Both the position numbers and the translations under genes were made by a program. From Halomonas icarae (GTDB lineage: Bacteria; Pseudomonadota; Gammaproteobacteria; Pseudomonadales; Halomonadaceae), in the NCBI RefSeq assembly GCF_009901955.1, contig NZ_WUTS01000001.1:1149566-1213565 (forward strand): DNA of 64,000 nt. Direction: 5' to 3'. Under the pieces are notes generated by a model. That model ran no database searches and was not told where the DNA came from. It worked only from the letters and a program-made list of their open reading frames with translations. Of the stretch, positions 45,361 through 52,932 are shown piece after piece; position 1 is the stretch's first letter; each line of letters begins with the position of its first letter.

Positions 45361-47806
45361 CGTCACTCTCCATCTCCCCCTCCTCGCCATCGCCGGTGGC
45401 CTTCTGGTCATTGCCATGCCCTTCCGGGCCGGCCTTGACCGCCGCCTGGAAGGCCGCCAGGCGCGCCTGCACACGACCATTGAGGCTCGCCTCGGGGAAG
45501 TTGCCCTCCCCATCGGCCTCTCCCGGGGTCTCACCGGTCAACAGCTCCAGGGCCTCATCCACATGGCGCACCGCATAGACGCGGAACTTGCCCGCCGCCA
45601 TCGCCTCGCGCACCTCGGCCTTGAGCATCAGGTGCTCGACATTGCTGGCCGGCAGGATCACCGCCTGACCGGCAAGCTCGCCCCGGGCGCGACAGATATC
45701 GAAGAAGCCCTCGATCTTCTCGTTGACGCCCCCCACCGCCTGCACCTCGCCGTGCTGATTGATCGAGCCGGTGACCGCGAACGCCTGATCGAGCCCCACC
45801 CGAGTGATGGCCGAGACCAGCGCGCACACCTCCGCCACCGAGGCGCTGTCCCCCTCGACCCCACCGTAGGACTGCTCGAAGGCGAGGCTCGCCGACAGCG
45901 ACAGGGTCGACTCCCGGGCATAGCGGCCGGCCAGGTAGCGCGACAGGATCATCACCGCCTTGGAGTGGATGCGCCCGCCCAGGCGCGCCTCGCGCTCGAT
46001 ATCCACCACCTGGCCACTGCCGGGCCTGGCCGTGGCGGTAATCCGGGTCGGTTGACCGAAGGCGACATCGCCCACCGCCAGTACCGACAGCCCATTGACC
46101 TGCCCCACCACCCGCCCCTCGGTGGCGATCATCAGGGTGCCGCGGACGATCTGCTCCTGGCTGCGTTCGCGGATGCGCCCGGCGCGCCACAACTGCTGGG
46201 CCACCGCCTTCTCCACATGCGGCCGTGTGATCGTGCGGGCCCCTTCCACGCTCGCCCAGTACCCCGCCTCCAGCAGCAGATCCTGCAGGTCGCGATGCCT
46301 CGCCGTGAGCCGCTGCTGATCGTCGGCCAGCCGGCCGGCGCGCTCGATGGTCGCCGCCACCCCGCTGCGGTCGAGCGGTGCCAGCTCCGCCTCCCGGGCC
46401 AGGGTGGCGATCATCCGCGCATAGAGCAGCAGGTTCTCCTCGTTGCGCTCCAGCTCATCCTCGAGATCGACCTGCACCTTGAACAGCTCCAGGAACTCGG
46501 GGTCGTGTTCACACAGCAGGTAGTAGAGCAGGCGCTCGCCGAGCAGCACGATCTTGACGTCCAGCGGTATCGGCTGGGGCTCCAGGCTAACGGTGCTGAT
46601 CAACCCATAGGCCTGCTCCAGCGACTCGGTGCGGATCTCACCGGCCTGCAGCACCCGTTTGAGGGTCTCCCAGGCCCCGGGCTGACTCAGCAGGCCGCGA
46701 ACATCCAGCACCAGATATCCCCCGTTGGCATGATGCAGCGCCCCGGGGCGAATCAGCGAGAAATCGGTCAGCAGCGTGCCGTTATGCACGTGATGCTCGA
46801 TACGCCCCACCAGATGCTGGTGCCCCGGCAGGTCCTGATAGATCACCGGCGCCCCTTCGGTATCGGCATTATCCACCAGCAGATTGATATAGCAGCGACT
46901 GAAGATCGCCTCCGGGGGAATCTCCGGCTCATCGGCCACAAACGTCTCGGCGTGCTCCAGTATCGCTTCACGAATCATCCCGAGATGATCGATGATGCCC
47001 TGTTGCGTCTGGTAGCGCTCCTCGAGCTCCGCCAGCGGCGCGCCGATGGCCGCCTGCAGCACCTCCTCGTTGAGCTGCTGAATCTGCTCGCGCAGCTCCT
47101 TGGCCAGCTTCGGCATGCGGCGGATCGCCTGGGTGAGCTTGCGCTGCAGGATCTCCACCGTATGCTCGAGGCGCTCGCGCTCCTCCTTGGGCAACGCCTC
47201 GTACTCCTGTGGCGACACCATCTCGTCGCTATCGCCCTGGGCCGGCGCGAAGGTGAAGCCATTGGGCGTCGATAACAGCAGGATGCCCTGCTCGCGCGCC
47301 TCGCGGCGCACCTGTTCGATGGCATCACGCTGGCGCTCGCCCATCGCCTGCTTCAACTCCTGCAGACGATTCTGGTACTCGTCCCGCTCGAACACCGCCG
47401 GAATCGCACCGCGCAGCTCATCGACCAGCGCCTCGATATCGCGACGCAGCTGCCGTCCCAACCCCGATGGCAGCTCGAGATAGAGCGGCGTGGCGGGATC
47501 CTCGAAGTTGTAGAGATAGCACCAATCCGGCGGCGAGGCTTCATCACGCGAGCGCCGCATCAGATAGCGCTCCACCAGATCGTGCTTGCCGTGCCCCGGC
47601 TGACCGAGCACGAAGAGGTTGAAACCCTCGCGGCGAATGTCCGTGCCGAAGGCCAGCGCCTGGCTGGCCCGAACATGCCCCGCGAGCAGATCCAGTGGCT
47701 CGAGCTCGCTGGTGAGTTCGAAATGGAACCCCTCCTCCGGACACGCCTGAAACACCTCTGCTGCGCCAAGCGGCTCGACCATTACGCTCTTCTCCTTCTG
47801 CATCAT
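45350..47806 (-). CDS. LonB-like AAA ATP-dependent protease
   Basis: An 818-residue protein of the Lon-related AAA_32 family, with no classical Lon N-domain. The C-terminal protease has the Lon dyad Ser654 (VEGDSASVAE) and Lys697 (GGVNEKIEGFF), 43 residues apart as in Lon. The N-terminal P-loop is GQPGHGKHD, lacking the usual Thr/Ser after Lys, so ATP handling may differ. A long helical insertion (about 130-270) sits inside the ATPase part. The C-terminus is acidic. Start alternatives are 47806 and ATG 47782, the latter behind a good AAGGAG. It probably has specialised substrates, as true Lon is encoded at 28813. Confidence 0.85.
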   Translation of the reverse strand: MMQKEKSVMVEPLGAAEVFQACPEEGFHFELTSELEPLDLLAGHVRASQALAFGTDIRREGFNLFVLGQPGHGKHDLVERYLMRRSRDEASPPDWCYLYNFEDPATPLYLELPSGLGRQLRRDIEALVDELRGAIPAVFERDEYQNRLQELKQAMGERQRDAIEQVRREAREQGILLLSTPNGFTFAPAQGDSDEMVSPQEYEALPKEERERLEHTVEILQRKLTQAIRRMPKLAKELREQIQQLNEEVLQAAIGAPLAELEERYQTQQGIIDHLGMIREAILEHAETFVADEPEIPPEAIFSRCYINLLVDNADTEGAPVIYQDLPGHQHLVGRIEHHVHNGTLLTDFSLIRPGALHHANGGYLVLDVRGLLSQPGAWETLKRVLQAGEIRTESLEQAYGLISTVSLEPQPIPLDVKIVLLGERLLYYLLCEHDPEFLELFKVQVDLEDELERNEENLLLYARMIATLAREAELAPLDRSGVAATIERAGRLADDQQRLTARHRDLQDLLLEAGYWASVEGARTITRPHVEKAVAQQLWRAGRIRERSQEQIVRGTLMIATEGRVVGQVNGLSVLAVGDVAFGQPTRITATARPGSGQVVDIEREARLGGRIHSKAVMILSRYLAGRYARESTLSLSASLAFEQSYGGVEGDSASVAEVCALVSAITRVGLDQAFAVTGSINQHGEVQAVGGVNEKIEGFFDICRARGELAGQAVILPASNVEHLMLKAEVREAMAAGKFRVYAVRHVDEALELLTGETPGEADGEGNFPEASLNGRVQARLAAFQAAVKAGPEGHGNDQKATGDGEEGEMESDDDA

Positions 47807-47932
47807 CCCTGGCGACGACTGCTACTACTACCATGGAGCAGTAGGACGCGGGCCGCCAGCTCCCGGAGCAAGAATGGTAGACTCCCTGGCCAAACCACAT
47901 ACTGATCGCTGTTTCGAGACAGGAGACACCGC

Positions 47933-48538
47933 ATGGCGTTGATCATCGGCCTGACCGGCGGGATCGCCTCGGGCAAGTCCACCGTGGCCCGCGCCTTCGC
48001 GGCGCTGGGGGCGCCCTGGGTCGACGCCGACGATATCGCCCGGGAGGTGGTCGAGCCCGGTGAGCCGGCCCTGGCCGAGATCGCCGAACGCTTTGGCGCC
48101 GGGGTGCTCAACGGCGACGGCACCCTGAACCGCCGCGCCCTGCGCGAGATCGTCTTCGCCGACGAGCGCGAGCGCCGCTGGCTGGAGTCCGCCACCCATC
48201 CCCGCATCCGGGAGCGACTGGTCGAGCATCTGGCGCGTATCCACGCCTCCGGCGCTCCCTATGGCCTGCTCGTCTCGCCGCTGCTGTTTGAGTCTGGCCA
48301 AAGTGAGATGGTTGACCGAACGCTGGTGATCGATGTACCCGAAGCATTGCAGATCGAGCGCACCGCCGCCCGGGATGAGGTCGATGCCGACCAGGCCCGC
48401 GCCATCGTCGCCGCCCAGATGCCCCGCCGCGAACGCCTGGCCCGCGCCGACGACGTGCTGGATAATGGCGGCAGCGAAGCCGCGATGCGCCGTCGGGTCA
48501 GTGAACTCGACCGCTATTATCGCGAGCTGGTGGCTTAG
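47933..48538 (+). CDS. coaE: Dephospho-CoA kinase
   Basis: Last step of coenzyme A synthesis, phosphorylating dephospho-CoA. The 201-residue P-loop kinase (E. coli 206) begins ALIIGLTGGIASGKSTVARAF, with WVDADDIAREVVEPG and the CoA-binding lid near SPLLFESG. The start is ATG at 47933 behind AGGAG. In many gammaproteobacteria coaE and yacG follow pilD; here no pil genes are adjacent, and a repeat-rich gap separates coaE from yacG. Confidence 0.95.
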   Translation: MALIIGLTGGIASGKSTVARAFAALGAPWVDADDIAREVVEPGEPALAEIAERFGAGVLNGDGTLNRRALREIVFADERERRWLESATHPRIRERLVEHLARIHASGAPYGLLVSPLLFESGQSEMVDRTLVIDVPEALQIERTAARDEVDADQARAIVAAQMPRRERLARADDVLDNGGSEAAMRRRVSELDRYYRELVA

Positions 48539-48545
48539 TCCTCTA

Positions 48546-48600
48546 GGAGCCCAAAAGGAGCCCAAAAGGAGCCCAAAAGGAGCCCAAAAGGAGCCCAAAG
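48546..48600 (+). repeat. Five tandem copies of an 11-bp unit
   Basis: GGAGCCCAAAA is repeated five times head to tail (the last ends AAAG), starting 8 bp after the coaE stop codon. Copies are identical, so the array is probably young or actively adjusted in number. Each unit also resembles a ribosome-binding site (GGAG). Confidence 0.9.
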
Positions 48601-48646
48601 TCATGATTCATCGAAGACTGACGTGAAACCTGTAGGCAGGGGGAAT

Positions 48647-48742
48647 TGTGGGAGGCCGGGTTTCCCGGGCGATGGCGCCGACAGGCGCCCGACACCCTGT
48701 GGGAGGCCGGGTTTCCCGGGCGATGGCGCCGACAGGCGCCCG
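48647..48742. repeat. Two 45-bp REP-like elements
   Basis: Two identical 45-bp copies at 48647-48691 and 48698-48742, 51 bp apart. Each begins TGTGGGAGGCC, contains the palindrome CCGGGTTTCCCGG and ends with GGCGCC-GACA-GGCGCC, which can fold into two stems. The opening resembles Pseudomonas REP sequences (GTGGGAGC...). The inverse form CCGGCCTCCCAC is present at 48808-48819. Confidence 0.8.
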
Positions 48743-48810
48743 TTAGCCTTGTTGCATTCTTCTGGCCCATCCGGGGAGGCCGTTGGCCTCCATTCGCCCG
48801 GCAGAGCCGG

Positions 48811-48860
48811 CCTCCCACAATATACTCCAGCCTCCCACAATATACTCCAGCCTCCCACGA
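48811..48860. repeat. Two and a half tandem copies of a 20-bp unit
   Basis: A 20-bp unit starting CCTCCCACAA and ending TATACTCCAG occurs at 48811-48830 and 48831-48850, with a half copy (CCTCCCACGA) at 48851-48860. Its CCTCCCAC is the reverse complement of the start of the REP-like elements, so this looks like expansion of a REP edge. With the neighbouring repeats it fills the 424-bp gap between coaE and yacG; I see no gene in that gap. Confidence 0.8.
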
Positions 48861-48962
48861 TGAATCCCGGCCTTCGATGAACCCGGGCCTCCCCATACTC
48901 ACTGCCGAACGGATTCACGCCAGTTTGCGATGAACCAAAGTTATTCGCCCTACGGAGCCCCC

Positions 48963-49193
48963 ATGAGCCAATCACAACGCCCCCTGGAAGTCGCCTGCCC
49001 CCAGTGCCGCAAGAAGGTCGAGTGGCGCGAGGAGAACCCCTACCGCCCCTTCTGCAGCGAGCGCTGCCGGCTGATCGATCTCGGCGCGTGGGCCGATGGC
49101 AGCCACCGCATCGCCGGTGAGCCGGCCATGGACGAGACCGAGATCGACGAGATGATCCTGCGCGCCGAGCGCGGCTTCCAGGACGAACCATGA
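48963..49193 (+). CDS. yacG: Zinc-binding DNA gyrase inhibitor YacG
   Basis: A 76-residue zinc-ribbon protein (E. coli 65). The four ligands are in [12 protein letters not shown] and [13 protein letters not shown] (C-x2-C then C-x3-C), followed by the conserved [11 protein letters not shown]. coli YacG binds GyrB and blocks DNA binding by gyrase. The start is ATG at 48963 behind ACGGAG. It overlaps the following Tus-like gene by 4 bp. Confidence 0.92.
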   Translation: MSQSQRPLEVACPQCRKKVEWREENPYRPFCSERCRLIDLGAWADGSHRIAGEPAMDETEIDEMILRAERGFQDEP

Positions 49194-50083
49194 CCACGCC
49201 CTCCTCCCAGCGCCCCGAGTACCGCCTGCTTGCCGAGCTGGAGGCGGCCTTCGACGCCCTGGTCGAGACCACCGCCGCGGTGGCCGAGGCTTATGCCCGC
49301 GCCCCGGGGGCCTGCTGGATCTTCGGCGAGCCCGAGCCGGTCGATGGCGAAAGGGCCGCGGCCTGGCTGCGCGAGGCGCTGCAGGATGTCTGGTATCAGG
49401 ATGGCCAGGACGGTCGTGCCACCCGCGCCTATATCGGCCTGGTGGCGGCCAGCGAGGGTGTGATGGAGGCCGTGGCGGCGGCCAATGCCGCCAAGGCGGC
49501 GTTCGCCGCCCTGACCGCCAAAATACGCGACCAGGCGCCGTCATTGATTCCCGAGGCCAAGGCGGTGCTGCCCTTCCGCCACCCGGCCCTGCACGACCAC
49601 CTGCGCGGCGAGGGGCTGGCCCGGGTCCACCTCAAGCAGTGCTGGCGGGCCATTCCGGCAAGCGAGGCGCCGCTGGCGCGGGTGCGCCTGGCCTGGTACT
49701 CGAGCGGGCGTTCGATCAAGAAGCTGACGGTGCAGGAGGCCGAGCAGAAGCTGCTCACCTTCGACAGCGAGGCGCCGCATATCCGCATCCAGCTGCGCCG
49801 GCTCGCCGGCATTCCCAGCGGCGAGCCCCTCGCCCAGGTGCAGCGCCAGGCCCCGCTGATGCGCGCCAACCTCTTCTATCTCGAGCCGCTGGAGGATGGC
49901 CGCACCCGGCGTGCCATGAACGTCGCCCTGCCGCTGTTCATGCCCTCCGCCGATGGCCGGCTACCCGACCACAACCTGCCGCCCCTGCGGCCTCCCGAGA
50001 CCCGCACCCGCGCCCGCCGGCGCGACGAGAAGCTCGAGGATGAGCCCTTCCTGCCTAGCCTGCGGGTGTTTCGCTATCGCTGA
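49190..50083 (+). CDS. Tus-like replication terminus site-binding protein
   Basis: A 297-residue basic protein (E. coli Tus is 309). By eye it follows Tus throughout: a helical start [47 protein letters not shown] matching the FGWANKHIIKNLHRDEV region, [21 protein letters not shown] matching the LKIKRPVKVQPIARV strands, and [10 protein letters not shown] near the end. Tus binds Ter sites and stops replication forks from one side. It is coupled to yacG (4-bp overlap), an unusual place. Divergence from E. coli is large, so fork-arrest activity is inferred. Confidence 0.7.
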   Translation: MTTPSSQRPEYRLLAELEAAFDALVETTAAVAEAYARAPGACWIFGEPEPVDGERAAAWLREALQDVWYQDGQDGRATRAYIGLVAASEGVMEAVAAANAAKAAFAALTAKIRDQAPSLIPEAKAVLPFRHPALHDHLRGEGLARVHLKQCWRAIPASEAPLARVRLAWYSSGRSIKKLTVQEAEQKLLTFDSEAPHIRIQLRRLAGIPSGEPLAQVQRQAPLMRANLFYLEPLEDGRTRRAMNVALPLFMPSADGRLPDHNLPPLRPPETRTRARRRDEKLEDEPFLPSLRVFRYR

Positions 50084-50094
50084 GGAGAGCATGG

Positions 50095-50123
50095 AGACCT
50101 GTTAAAAGCCTCGCAACAGGTCT
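50095..50123. promoter_or_regulatory. Inverted repeat upstream of stbDE, possible operator
   Basis: AGACCTGTT and AACAGGTCT form a perfect 9-bp inverted repeat with an 11-base spacer, ending 36 bp before the antitoxin start. It could be the autoregulatory operator of the module or a terminator of the Tus-like gene. Confidence 0.5.
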
Positions 50124-50158
50124 AATATGGAGATCATACCGGCACAGGAGGTCCCACC

Positions 50159-50407
50159 ATGCCTCACCATATCCTGGCAACGACCACCGCCAGCATCTCA
50201 GAACTGAAGAAAAACCCCATGGCCACCGTGGCAGCCGGAGAGGGCTTCCCGGTCGCCGTGTTGAACCGCAACGAACCCGCCTTCTACTGCATTCCTGCCG
50301 ACGTCTACGAGGAACTGCTCGAGAAGCTGGAGGACGCCGAGCTCAACCGCATCGCCGACCAGCGTCACGACCAGCCGGAGATCACGGTGACACTGGATGA
50401 GCTATGA
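50159..50407 (+). CDS. StbD/Phd-YefM-type antitoxin
   Basis: An 82-residue antitoxin. The N-terminal ASISELKKNPMATVAAGEGFPVAVLNRN is the DNA-binding fold typical of StbD, and the C-terminal half (EELLEKLEDAELNRIADQR...) is the acidic, toxin-wrapping tail. Start at ATG 50159 behind AGGAGGT. It overlaps the toxin gene by 11 bp. Confidence 0.87.
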   Translation: MPHHILATTTASISELKKNPMATVAAGEGFPVAVLNRNEPAFYCIPADVYEELLEKLEDAELNRIADQRHDQPEITVTLDEL

Positions 50408-50681
50408 GCTGCGCTTTCGCACCGAGGCGCTGAAGGAGTGGCACAAACTTGACGGCAGCGTACGCGAGCAGTTCAAGAAAAAGCTCCAGTCCATCATCGA
50501 ATCACCGGCTATTCCCGCATCACGCCTGTCGGGCAGTCAGAACCGCTACAAGATCAAGTTGCGCAGCGCGGGCTTCCGGCTCGTGTATGAAGTACGTGAC
50601 CGCGAACTGGTCGTGCTGGTCATCGCCGTGGGCAAGCGGGATCGAAACAGCGTCTTTCGCAAGGCCGCCAAGCGGCCATAG
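50397..50681 (+). CDS. StbE/RelE-family toxin
   Basis: A 94-residue RelE/ParE-superfamily protein: YELRFRTEALKEWHKLDGSVREQFKKKL at the start, then SRLSGSQNRYKIKLRSAGFRLVYEV and VVLVIAVGKRDRNSVFRKAA, matching ribosome-dependent mRNA interferases such as RelE/StbE. The basic Arg/Lys residues of the active site are present. Coupled to its antitoxin. It is the third toxin-antitoxin module in this window. Confidence 0.88.
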   Translation: MSYELRFRTEALKEWHKLDGSVREQFKKKLQSIIESPAIPASRLSGSQNRYKIKLRSAGFRLVYEVRDRELVVLVIAVGKRDRNSVFRKAAKRP

Positions 50682-50803
50682 CGCTACCCCGCGAGGGCAC
50701 CTTTCTTCCTGCCATCCCCCTCTTCCGGCCATTCCCCTCTTCCCGATCCACGAACTGCCCCCCAACACTTGCCTGCCATCGCCACAATAAGTCACCCATA
50801 ACC

Positions 50804-51214
50804 TCACAGCCGCTGCTCGACACGCTCGAGTATCTGTCGGCTCACGCGGTTGACCAGCGGCGTGGCGGCCTTGTTCACCGCCCTCTCCAATAGCTTGCTG
50901 CGCAGGGTGTAGGTCAGGGTCAGGCTGACCTCGGTGCCCCCCTCCACCGGGCGCAGGCGGTAACGCCCCCGGTTCTCCACCCCATCCAGCGACTCCCAGG
51001 CCAGCGCCTCCGGCGCGCGGCGCTCGGTGATCGCCACATCGAAGTGCCAGTCGCGCCCCACCGCATGCACATGCCAGCGGAAGCGGTCATCGCCCAGCGG
51101 TTCGATGCTGTGGATCAGATCGGAGTAGTCGGCGAAGTCCTCAACGCGCTCCAGCAGCGCGAAGACTCGCTCCGGCGCCGCCGCGAGAATCGCACGGTGC
51201 TCGATGGTGGCCAT
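50804..51214 (-). CDS. SRPBCC-family protein, RatA-like
   Basis: A 136-residue protein of the START/polyketide-cyclase-like SRPBCC fold, beginning ATIEHRAILAAAPERVFALLERVEDFADYSDL and ending with a long C-terminal helix (LLERAVNKAATPLVNRVSRQILERV). Such proteins bind hydrophobic ligands. The RatA/CoQ10-binding branch has this length and opening, but yfjF and smpB, its usual neighbours, are absent, so function is open. Confidence 0.7.
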   Translation of the reverse strand: MATIEHRAILAAAPERVFALLERVEDFADYSDLIHSIEPLGDDRFRWHVHAVGRDWHFDVAITERRAPEALAWESLDGVENRGRYRLRPVEGGTEVSLTLTYTLRSKLLERAVNKAATPLVNRVSRQILERVEQRL

Positions 51215-51275
51215 GGCATGCTCCCTGCTACACGGTTCAACGAAACAAACGAAGGCCTCGAGTATCGCAGCTCCC

Positions 51276-52709
51276 TCAGGGGTTTTGGAAATCCACGCCC
51301 AATGTCACCTCCAGCTGATGGCCCGCCTGTGCCGCCCAGGCCAGCAGCGAGTCGCGCAGCGCCTGCTGGGCGTGGCGCTCGCCATGCACCAGCCGGATAT
51401 GGCGCGGCGGGCGACGCATGCGCCGCACGAAGTTCAGCAGATCATGCGCATCGGCATGGGCCGAGTAGCCGGAGACCGTCTCCACCCGGGCGCGAATATC
51501 GATGCGCTCGCCATCGAGCGCCACCCAGCCACCCCGGGGGCCGTAGCGCTGGATATCGCGCCCCGGTGTGCCGGCGCCCTGGTAGCCGGTAAACAGCACG
51601 CAGTGGCGTGGGTCCCCCAGCATGCGCTTGAGGTAGTTGACCACCCGCCCACCACTGACCATGCCGCTGGCCGCGATCACCACCGCCGGGCGATGGCTAT
51701 CGTCCAGATAGGCCACCGTACGCTCGTGCTCTTCATGTGAGCTAACGGTATAAAGGTTCTCGAAGCTGAGCGGATGGCGCCCGGCGCGCAGCCGGGCGTG
51801 GGCCTCGGCGTCCCACCAGGGCCTGAGCTCGCGATACACCTCGGTAAAGCGCGCCGCCAGGGGCGAATCGACGATGATCTCCAGTTCGCGCCAGCGCCGG
51901 CTGCCGGTCCAGTGGATCAACGTCTCCATCTCGTAGAGCAGCTCCTGGGTGCGGCCGATGCTGAAGGCCGGAATCACCACCGTGCCGGCGTTGGTCAGCG
52001 CCCGGTCGATGGCCGCCTTGAGTCTGCCGCGGCGCTGGCGGCGATCCTCGTGACACCGATCGCCGTAGGTGCTCTCCAGCACCAGGGCATCGCAGCCCCA
52101 GGGCGCCCGCGGCGCCGGCAGCAGCGGCGCATAGGGCGCGCCTAGATCGCCGGAGAAGATGATGCGCTCAACCGCCCCGCTTTCACGGTCGAGAACATCC
52201 ACCTCCACATAGCTGGAACCGAGGATATGCCCCGCCTGCTGCAGCTTGACCCGCACCCGGTGGCGGGCATCGTCCACCAGGGTGTGCCACTCGCGGTAGG
52301 CCAACGGCACCAGCCGCCCCTCCACCTCGCTCAGGAAACGCTCGATCAATGCACGATCGCGGGTGAAGCCGATCTTCAGCGCATCCTCGATCACCAGCGG
52401 CAGCAGCCGTGCGGTGGGCACGGAACAGAGGATCGGCCCCGAGTACCCCGCCGCCAGCAGATAGGGCAGTCGGCCGATATGGTCGATATGCACATGGGTC
52501 ACCACCAGCGCCAACAGGTCATCGACGGGGAACCTTACCTTGAGCTGCTCGAAGCTATCGAGGTGGTCGGCATCCTGGCCCTGGAACAGGCCGCAGTCGA
52601 CCAGTAGCGCGCGATCCTCACTGATCTGCAGACGATGGCAGCTGCCGGTGACCCCGCTGGCGCCGCCGTGATGGAGTATCCGTGGTGAACCGATCGATGG
52701 CGAGTACAT
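51276..52709 (-). CDS. Beta-CASP metallo-beta-lactamase-fold hydrolase
   Basis: A 477-residue protein with the metallo-beta-lactamase metal site (THVHIDHIG near residue 75, later GHILGSSYVEV and FSGDLGAPYAPLLP). The beta-CASP signature regions ALVLESTYGDR, PAFSIGRTQELL and VVIAASGMVSGGRVVNYL follow. The C-terminal SGYSAHADAHDLLNF supplies the last metal ligand. The group includes the RNA-cleaving CPSF73 and archaeal/bacterial relatives, so an RNA nuclease is likely but not proven. It is preceded by a 223-bp gap from the pilus-like gene. Confidence 0.87.
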   Translation of the reverse strand: MYSPSIGSPRILHHGGASGVTGSCHRLQISEDRALLVDCGLFQGQDADHLDSFEQLKVRFPVDDLLALVVTHVHIDHIGRLPYLLAAGYSGPILCSVPTARLLPLVIEDALKIGFTRDRALIERFLSEVEGRLVPLAYREWHTLVDDARHRVRVKLQQAGHILGSSYVEVDVLDRESGAVERIIFSGDLGAPYAPLLPAPRAPWGCDALVLESTYGDRCHEDRRQRRGRLKAAIDRALTNAGTVVIPAFSIGRTQELLYEMETLIHWTGSRRWRELEIIVDSPLAARFTEVYRELRPWWDAEAHARLRAGRHPLSFENLYTVSSHEEHERTVAYLDDSHRPAVVIAASGMVSGGRVVNYLKRMLGDPRHCVLFTGYQGAGTPGRDIQRYGPRGGWVALDGERIDIRARVETVSGYSAHADAHDLLNFVRRMRRPPRHIRLVHGERHAQQALRDSLLAWAAQAGHQLEVTLGVDFQNP

Positions 52710-52932
52710 GAAAATGGCCTCCCTGCCCGTCCTCCGATGCCCTCAGTGTAGGCGAGGGTGGCTATGGGGCCAGTGCCGCCAGCCTGCCGGTGACCTGCCA
52801 GGGCATCAATCGCGTGGTCGGCACTCGGTATCGGGGGCCTCCTGGGGCCTCCTGATGCCTCCTCGCCAAAAGAAGGCGCCCGTTCGCACACTAACGGGTC
52901 TCAGGAATGTAGATGAAACCATCTATCACCAA

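Noticed and set aside
48546..48860. Possible CRISPR array in the repeat-rich gap
   Set aside because: Repeat lengths (11, 45 and 20 bp) and tandem arrangement lack regular unique spacers, and there are no cas genes nearby.
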